Part shown: piece after piece, positions 59,889-64,000 of the stretch | Position numbering within the stretch: the first letter of the stretch is position 1 | Layout: each line of letters starts with the position of its first letter | From: Anderseniella sp. | GTDB lineage: Bacteria; Pseudomonadota; Alphaproteobacteria; Rhizobiales; Aestuariivirgaceae | NCBI GenBank assembly: GCA_028289645.1 | Contig: JANQOK010000008.1 | Span: 372,001 to 436,000 of the forward strand | Length of the DNA stretch: 64,000 bases | Direction: 5' to 3' | Made by a program: the position numbers and the translations under genes | The notes under the pieces: generated by a model | Databases searched by the model: none | Seen by the model: the letters and a program-made list of their open reading frames with translations, nothing else | What the model was told of the DNA's origin: nothing

Positions 59889-61046
59889 TCAATCCCTCAA
59901 CAACTGAGTGGCGCCTGCATCAATGTCGATGCCGACCTTGTCGCCTGTCTCAAAGCCCCCGGCCTGATCGCGGGCGTTTTGCATTCGTACGGTGAACTTC
60001 CCGCCACTTGCCAGCGCGACATGGTAGTGCGTGTCCGTCCCGAAATACACGACGTTCTCCAACGTCCCGGTAAGATCCGACGACGGTTTCGGTTTAGTCA
60101 GCGTGGCATGTTCGGGCCTGACCACTGCCGTGACAGGACCGGTTGCAACATCGCCCTCCGGCAGGCTGGCAGCGATCTTCTTGCCGGAAGCCAGTTTGAG
60201 GGATGCCTTGTTGGCAGCGCTCTTGGCGACCGACACCAGGTCGGCATCCATGAAATTGGTGTCACCGATGAAATCTGCAACGAAACGTCTTGAGGGATGG
60301 TCATAAATATCCCGGGGGCTGCCGACCTGCAGAACCTGGCCGGCGTTCATCACCGCAATGCGGTCCGACATGGTCAGGGCTTCTTCCTGGTCATGGGTAA
60401 CGAACACAAAGGTGATGCCGGTTTCGTTCTGCAGCCGCTTGAGCTCGATCTGCATTTCCTTGCGCAGCTTCAGATCCAGGGCTGACAGGGGCTCGTCCAG
60501 CAGCAGCACCTTTGGCTTGGGCGCAAGCGCGCGCGCCAGCGCCACACGCTGCTGCTGACCACCTGAAATCTGGGCTGTGGACCGGTCACGCATGGCTTCC
60601 ATCTTCACCAGCTTCAGCATGGCGTCGACTTCAGCCTCGATTTCAGAAACCGGCTTGCCGAGCATTTTCAGACCGAATCCGATGTTTTCCGCCACGCTCA
60701 TATGCGGGAACAGGGCATAAGACTGGAACACCGTGTTTACCGGTCGCTTGAAGGGCGGCAGGTAGGAGATATCGCTGCCTTCAAGATCAATGCGCCCGCT
60801 GGTGGGATGGTCGAAACCGGCAATCAGGCGCAGGAGCGTGGTCTTGCCACATCCCGACGGCCCCAGCAGGGTGAAGAACTCGTTGCGCTGGATGTCAATC
60901 GAGACGCTGTCGAGTGCGGTCACACTGCCAGGCCCGGTCCCAAACACCTTGGTGACCTGCCGCACCGAAATCGCCGGCATGGCGTCCAGATTTCCGTGCA
61001 AACCGCCCACTCCCTTACTGGTTCCGGAGCCGTCTGGTCCGGACAT
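59889..61046 (-). CDS. potA: polyamine ABC transporter ATP-binding protein (PotA/PotG type)
   Basis: A 385-aa ATPase. Walker A is GPSGCGKTT, the signature is [15 protein letters not shown], Walker B is [15 protein letters not shown], and a C-terminal TOBE-like domain follows from about 250. The first 25 residues are a variable lead with Gly/Asp-rich sequence. GGGAAT stands ahead of the ATG at 61046; GTG at 61049 is also possible. It is the first gene of potABC-potF. Confidence 0.93.
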   Translation of the reverse strand: MSGPDGSGTSKGVGGLHGNLDAMPAISVRQVTKVFGTGPGSVTALDSVSIDIQRNEFFTLLGPSGCGKTTLLRLIAGFDHPTSGRIDLEGSDISYLPPFKRPVNTVFQSYALFPHMSVAENIGFGLKMLGKPVSEIEAEVDAMLKLVKMEAMRDRSTAQISGGQQQRVALARALAPKPKVLLLDEPLSALDLKLRKEMQIELKRLQNETGITFVFVTHDQEEALTMSDRIAVMNAGQVLQVGSPRDIYDHPSRRFVADFIGDTNFMDADLVSVAKSAANKASLKLASGKKIAASLPEGDVATGPVTAVVRPEHATLTKPKPSSDLTGTLENVVYFGTDTHYHVALASGGKFTVRMQNARDQAGGFETGDKVGIDIDAGATQLLRD

Positions 61047-61194
61047 CACATTCCCGTCATAAAAAGCCTAGTCCGTTTTGACGGGCAATGCCAAGCCCAT
61101 AGATTGTGCAGGTCACGTCGAATTATCGGGCAGGTTGAATTTGCCGGGTCAGACCGTCCACAGCTGTGACGTGGGTGTCTGAAACACAGAAAAT

Positions 61195-61224
61195 GCCCGC
61201 TCCGGCGTTGCATGCCGTGCGGGC
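61195..61224 (-). terminator. rho-independent terminator of the prophage lysis block
   Basis: Minus-strand arms GCCCGC (61224-61219) and GCGGGC (61200-61195), with an inner GGC/GCC pair, are followed by ATTTTCTGTG. It lies 30 bases after the stop of the small membrane gene. Confidence 0.7.
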
Positions 61225-61254
61225 TTCATGTCTATGAACTGGTCTGCAACAGGA

Positions 61255-61458
61255 TCAGGTAAACGGCGCGGTGATCAGTGACAATGCCAGCGCCACCGCC
61301 AGAAAAGCGCCCACAGCCACTACAACCCTGACCGGTTTCGACTGGTCCTTCCACCAGTTGAACTTTGCAATCAGCCACGCTGCCGCGGCCGAAACGGCAG
61401 CCATACCGGCATCCAGATAGCCGTTACCGGTGGTGACAAATTCGGTGAGGTGTTCCAT
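61255..61458 (-). CDS. small membrane protein of the prophage lysis block
   Basis: A 67-aa protein with two hydrophobic segments (about residues 15-32 and 46-64) and a central NWWKDQSKP loop. It could be an accessory holin or spanin-like protein. Six bases after the 3TM holin gene on the same strand, with AGGATG upstream of the ATG. No named family recognised. Confidence 0.7.
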   Translation of the reverse strand: MEHLTEFVTTGNGYLDAGMAAVSAAAAWLIAKFNWWKDQSKPVRVVVAVGAFLAVALALSLITAPFT

Positions 61459-61464
61459 GGTCAA

Positions 61465-61893
61465 TCATCCTTTCCTGATGAACTTGTCGACGACCTTTTC
61501 AACCGAGCGCCCGCCGATGTATCCGGTGATCGAAATGGTCAGCAGCGTCATGATCCATTCCAAAAGCTTGTCGCCCACCGCCAGCGGCGGCGCGCCAAGC
61601 CAGCCGACGGCAATCGGCACAAAAAACGCGTACCAGAACAGAACGAAGGCAAAGCTGACAGCGACCGCCGGCCGCCACATGCGGGTCAGAAGGCTTTCGC
61701 TGTTGATCTCGGCCACAATCACCCTGCCCTGCTCCGACCACAGGTTTGTCAGCGCCAGCAACAGCGCCTTCTGTACTTCTGCCCTGAACTGCTGGTCGCT
61801 GATCTGCTTGCCGATCCACTTGCCACCCAGATCTCTGAACACCTCCAGAACAGGGCCAATTGCCGCTTCTGCAATGATGCTTACAATGCTCAT
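61465..61893 (-). CDS. holin of the 3TM type (GTA/prophage)
   Basis: A 142-aa protein matching the GTA_holin_3TM family. MSIVSIIAEAAIGPVLEVF forms the first segment, followed by an amphipathic part and two helices (VAVSFAFVLFWYAFFVPIAVGW and ILTISITGYIGGRSV-like) at the C-terminus, ending with basic residues. It would perforate the inner membrane for lysis. It overlaps the endolysin stop by 4 bases (ATGA). The longer frame from 62103 is antisense-like and rejected. Confidence 0.85.
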   Translation of the reverse strand: MSIVSIIAEAAIGPVLEVFRDLGGKWIGKQISDQQFRAEVQKALLLALTNLWSEQGRVIVAEINSESLLTRMWRPAVAVSFAFVLFWYAFFVPIAVGWLGAPPLAVGDKLLEWIMTLLTISITGYIGGRSVEKVVDKFIRKG

Positions 61894-62405
61894 GGTCTGA
61901 CTGCCTTCCATAGGGCCAGCAGCAAGCGCGCCAGCCAGTGTTGATCTTCCAGGTCGAGTGATTGTGAAGGTATTGGCGGCTGTGGCGGATCCGTTGACTT
62001 GCAGGCAGCAGCCAGCGCCGCTTCGAACCTCAACGCGTACTCCGCGATGTCGCCTGCCCGGTCGATGCCGTTGATGATGCGGCGCGCATTCCAGTAGTCG
62101 CATTGCCGGTCATTAATGTAATTTGCAAAGCCTTTGCCGGTGAACCATCCGTCCTTCATGCCCTGGAACATGATGAAAGCCGCGTTGCCCGGCTCCATAA
62201 CCAGATCCGGCTCACGCACGAAATCCGTGCCCAGGGCCTTCGACGCGGTTTCGTAATTGAACTTCCATGTCAGCTGGACAAAGCCGCGACCATAGTAGGT
62301 CATTCCGGTCAATGGGTCCGGCCTGCCGTACCTCATGCCCCGGCCGCGCCCGTATTCGCGTATCGGCTGCATGGTGCGGGCCGTCTCGTGATATGCCGTT
62401 GCCAT
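61890..62405 (-). pseudogene. GH19-like endolysin/chitinase lacking its N-terminus
   Basis: The frame resembles phage glycoside hydrolase family 19-type lysozymes: ATAYHETARTMQPIREYG, TYYGRGFVQLTWKFNYE, AFIMFQGMKDGWFTGKGF and ARRIINGIDRA. The catalytic-type Glu in YHET is present. Relatives have about 50 residues before this point. Here the sequence upstream of about 62405 belongs to the tail gene in another frame. The open frame continues to 62501, but those residues are out-of-frame tail sequence. If expressed it would start at the ATG at 62405 (171 aa). Confidence 0.8.
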
Positions 62406-63912
62406 CGCATAACCGGCCTTCGAACAGCGCCACCGCAGATGGCCAGCCGCGCAGGGTGGAAAACTGTCCTTCCGACCAGTCGTTGGTTTCCTCAGAGTCA
62501 TGCAGACGGCTCATGACCTCATAAGTTGCTGTCGTGGAGTTGGTTACGCCTGTAATCAGGACATATCCATCGCCACCACCACCGGCATATGTTGCAGTTA
62601 CGGTGGCCGTGCCTGAAGTATAGTCTCCGGCCAGGAATCCGGCCCTGAACTGAACAATTGTGTTGGCACTGCCCGGCGTTCTTGTGATCGTGCCCGTTGA
62701 ACCGCTTATGATCGTCAGGAACTTCTGCCAGGCCTCCCCTTCGTTGTCAGATATCTGATAGGAGATGTTCCCAGTGTAGGTACCTGCAAGGACAATCTCG
62801 ACATCACGCTCTTCGGTGTTCTCATTTTCGCCGTCGGAATCAATGTCGTAACGGCTGTTTCCGGAGACCCGTATCTCGTCGGTGTACTGGTCATCGCCGG
62901 CTAGGCTGGCTGAAACGACTGTTCGGCTGTGTGACAGGCGAAACACCGTACCAACATGGCCCGGCTTGAAGAACGGCGACGATGCGGTGAGTGTGCCATT
63001 TCCAGTCCGGGCAGACGGGGTCAGTGAAACATCAGCGGTTTTCCCCCTGAAAGGTCCGTCCAAAAACTCATATTCAGTGATTGACCACGACGTTTGCGCC
63101 CGGCGTTCAACGCGCTTTGGCTGGTATGACTGGTCCGATGATGTGATGAAAATGACATCGCCGGATTGGGCATGTCTGAGCTTGAAAAGATCGGCGGCAG
63201 CGAATGCCGTGGTCAGCTCCATCACGCCGGATGCAGCGATGGAAACATCGGAAACAATCCGCTCTGCCTCACTCTCCACTGAAAACTGCAGGTGGTAGGT
63301 TCCCCCTGTCGGCGTAAAGGCAATCGAGTGAAAGCCTGTCCTGAGTTCGGTTTCCTGAATGTATTCGTCGCCACCATCGGTTGAACCGCAGCGAAACTTC
63401 ACTGGCCCGCGGTCGATCGAGATTTCGACCGCATGTTCAACATTCTGGTCCGGCACCGAAACAGTGTCAGACCGCTTGGCAAGCGTCGTCCCGCCTCTCA
63501 CCGGTGTTTGCAGCGTCAGAACGCCACCAGAGATGGTCGCCACCCCGCCGCCGGCAGTGGTCAGTGTCCAGCCGGTTGAAGACGAAAAGTCACCATTTGT
63601 AACAACTGTCGAAACTGCGGCCCGGGTGATCAGCTCATCACCAATCCGAACGCGCAGCTTGTGGTCCGAGAACTCCAGAAGCGCAGTATCAGTCGCGGAA
63701 AAGACGAAAGGGATATTCCGGGCTTCGCCGTCTCCGTCTGTCGACGACAGGTAGGCAAGTCCGGGCCGGGCCATCATTGGTCCGATGACACGCGGAAAGC
63801 AATTCTTCATCACTTCTGCCGAGATGCGCATACGCGACAGGTCAACACGGCCCAGGGCAAGCGGCGACACCTCGCCGCCGTTCATGGCGAACACGTAGGA
63901 CTTTTCGCGCAT
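62406..63912 (-). pseudogene. phage tail protein gene, 3'-truncated and joined to the endolysin gene
   Basis: A tail (tubular B-like) protein of podovirus-type prophages. It starts REKSYVFAMNGGEVSPLALG and has the ARPGLAYLSS segment and several Ig-like repeats. Homology runs to GWPSAVALFEGRL, which in relatives is followed by a long C-terminal half. Here the frame goes on for 64 residues of unrelated sequence to 62212, which is the endolysin gene read in the wrong frame. The start is ATG 63912 (GTG 63915 possible). Confidence 0.8.
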
Positions 63913-63927
63913 CACGCCCGCCTGTGG

Positions 63928-64000
63928 TCAAGGCTCGACCGGCGGCTGGAAAACCGGCCGGCGATCCAGCGCCCTGGCCTGCCGGTCTGTGCCGGTTGCT
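63928..64000 (-). CDS. C-terminal fragment of an upstream phage gene, cut by window edge
   Basis: The minus strand from the right edge reads open to TGA at 63928-63930 (ends ALDRRPVFQPPVEP). This could be the end of the gene upstream of the tail protein. A second frame ends at 63912-63914, overlapping the tail start, so which is coding is not decided by 70 bases. Confidence 0.35.
   Translation of the reverse strand, partial: ATGTDRQARALDRRPVFQPPVEP

Noticed and set aside
62212-63912. The 567-codon frame read as one intact phage protein
   Set aside because: Its last 64 residues are the endolysin gene in a different frame, so it is a chimera and not a native protein.
61255-64000. A gene transfer agent locus
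   Set aside because: The holin family is shared with GTAs, but the tail and endolysin genes are of prophage type and broken, and no GTA capsid or portal gene is seen.
1-64000. CRISPR arrays, tRNA or rRNA genes
   Set aside because: No regularly spaced direct repeats and no cloverleaf or rRNA segments were found by reading both strands.

Overview
This 64-kb window is a chromosomal segment of a GC-rich alphaproteobacterium, most likely of the order Hyphomicrobiales or a near relative. The evidence is gene content: an aapJQMP-type general amino-acid transporter, a HemP-HmuTUV haem system with HutX, an alphaproteobacterial AprM-AprB-AprA cluster, a DUF1289 protein, a PleC-like histidine kinase and a GTA-type 3TM holin. 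Genes are dense, often overlap by 4 to 8 bases, and run in short operons on both strands. I see no rRNA, tRNA, CRISPR array or intact insertion sequence.

Layout, left to right. 0-3.7 kb: a TorD-type chaperone cut by the left edge, Mrp/ApbC, an IclR regulator and a DedA protein. 3.8-9.1 kb: a four-gene UgpB/MalE-type ABC importer followed by a metallophosphoesterase. 9.1-11.6 kb: polyamine synthesis (speH-speE) and a second phosphoesterase. 11.7-18.7 kb: a sulfur module with a CysH-like protein lacking its catalytic Cys, ATP sulfurylase, a MazG-like pyrophosphatase on the other strand, aprM-aprB-aprA, an unknown 116-aa protein and a SlyD-like isomerase. 18.7-24.9 kb: small orphan proteins, a DUF6151 protein, three alpha/beta hydrolases, an SDR, a LysR regulator and a SagB-like nitroreductase.

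24.9-35.5 kb is a haem-iron island. The leftward arm carries a TonB-dependent haem receptor, an unknown periplasmic protein, ExbB, two ExbDs, TonB, an HmoA-like haem monooxygenase, HutX, Bfd and Bfr. The rightward arm carries HemP, HmuT, HmuU and HmuV. A cysteine-free Rrf2 regulator ends the block. Together these genes could bring haem across both membranes, open or carry it in the cytoplasm, and store or release its iron.

35.6-45.8 kb holds housekeeping and accessory genes: isochorismatase-type hydrolase, LysR, HicAB, a lipoprotein lysophospholipase, a uracil-DNA glycosylase-like protein, GST, a membrane histidine kinase, phosphomannomutase, DUF1289 and a divergent CobT paralogue. Related MITE-like repeats lie on both sides of the last four genes. 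45.9-50.6 kb is aapJQMP. 50.9-57 kb carries a MetC-like lyase, CreA, a quinone reductase, an EamA exporter, a membrane alpha/beta hydrolase and DUF3574. 57-61 kb is a potABC-potF polyamine importer, which complements speHE. 61.2-64 kb is a decayed prophage: a tail gene joined out of frame to a 5'-truncated GH19 endolysin, followed by a holin.

The observations I rate highest are the aprMBA locus (a 53-nt leader inverted repeat, a CysH-like protein without its active site, a 24-bp tandem repeat encoding a histone-like tail on AprA, and two unassigned partner genes), the unknown secreted protein inside the haem/TonB operon, and the microhomology-type prophage fusion.
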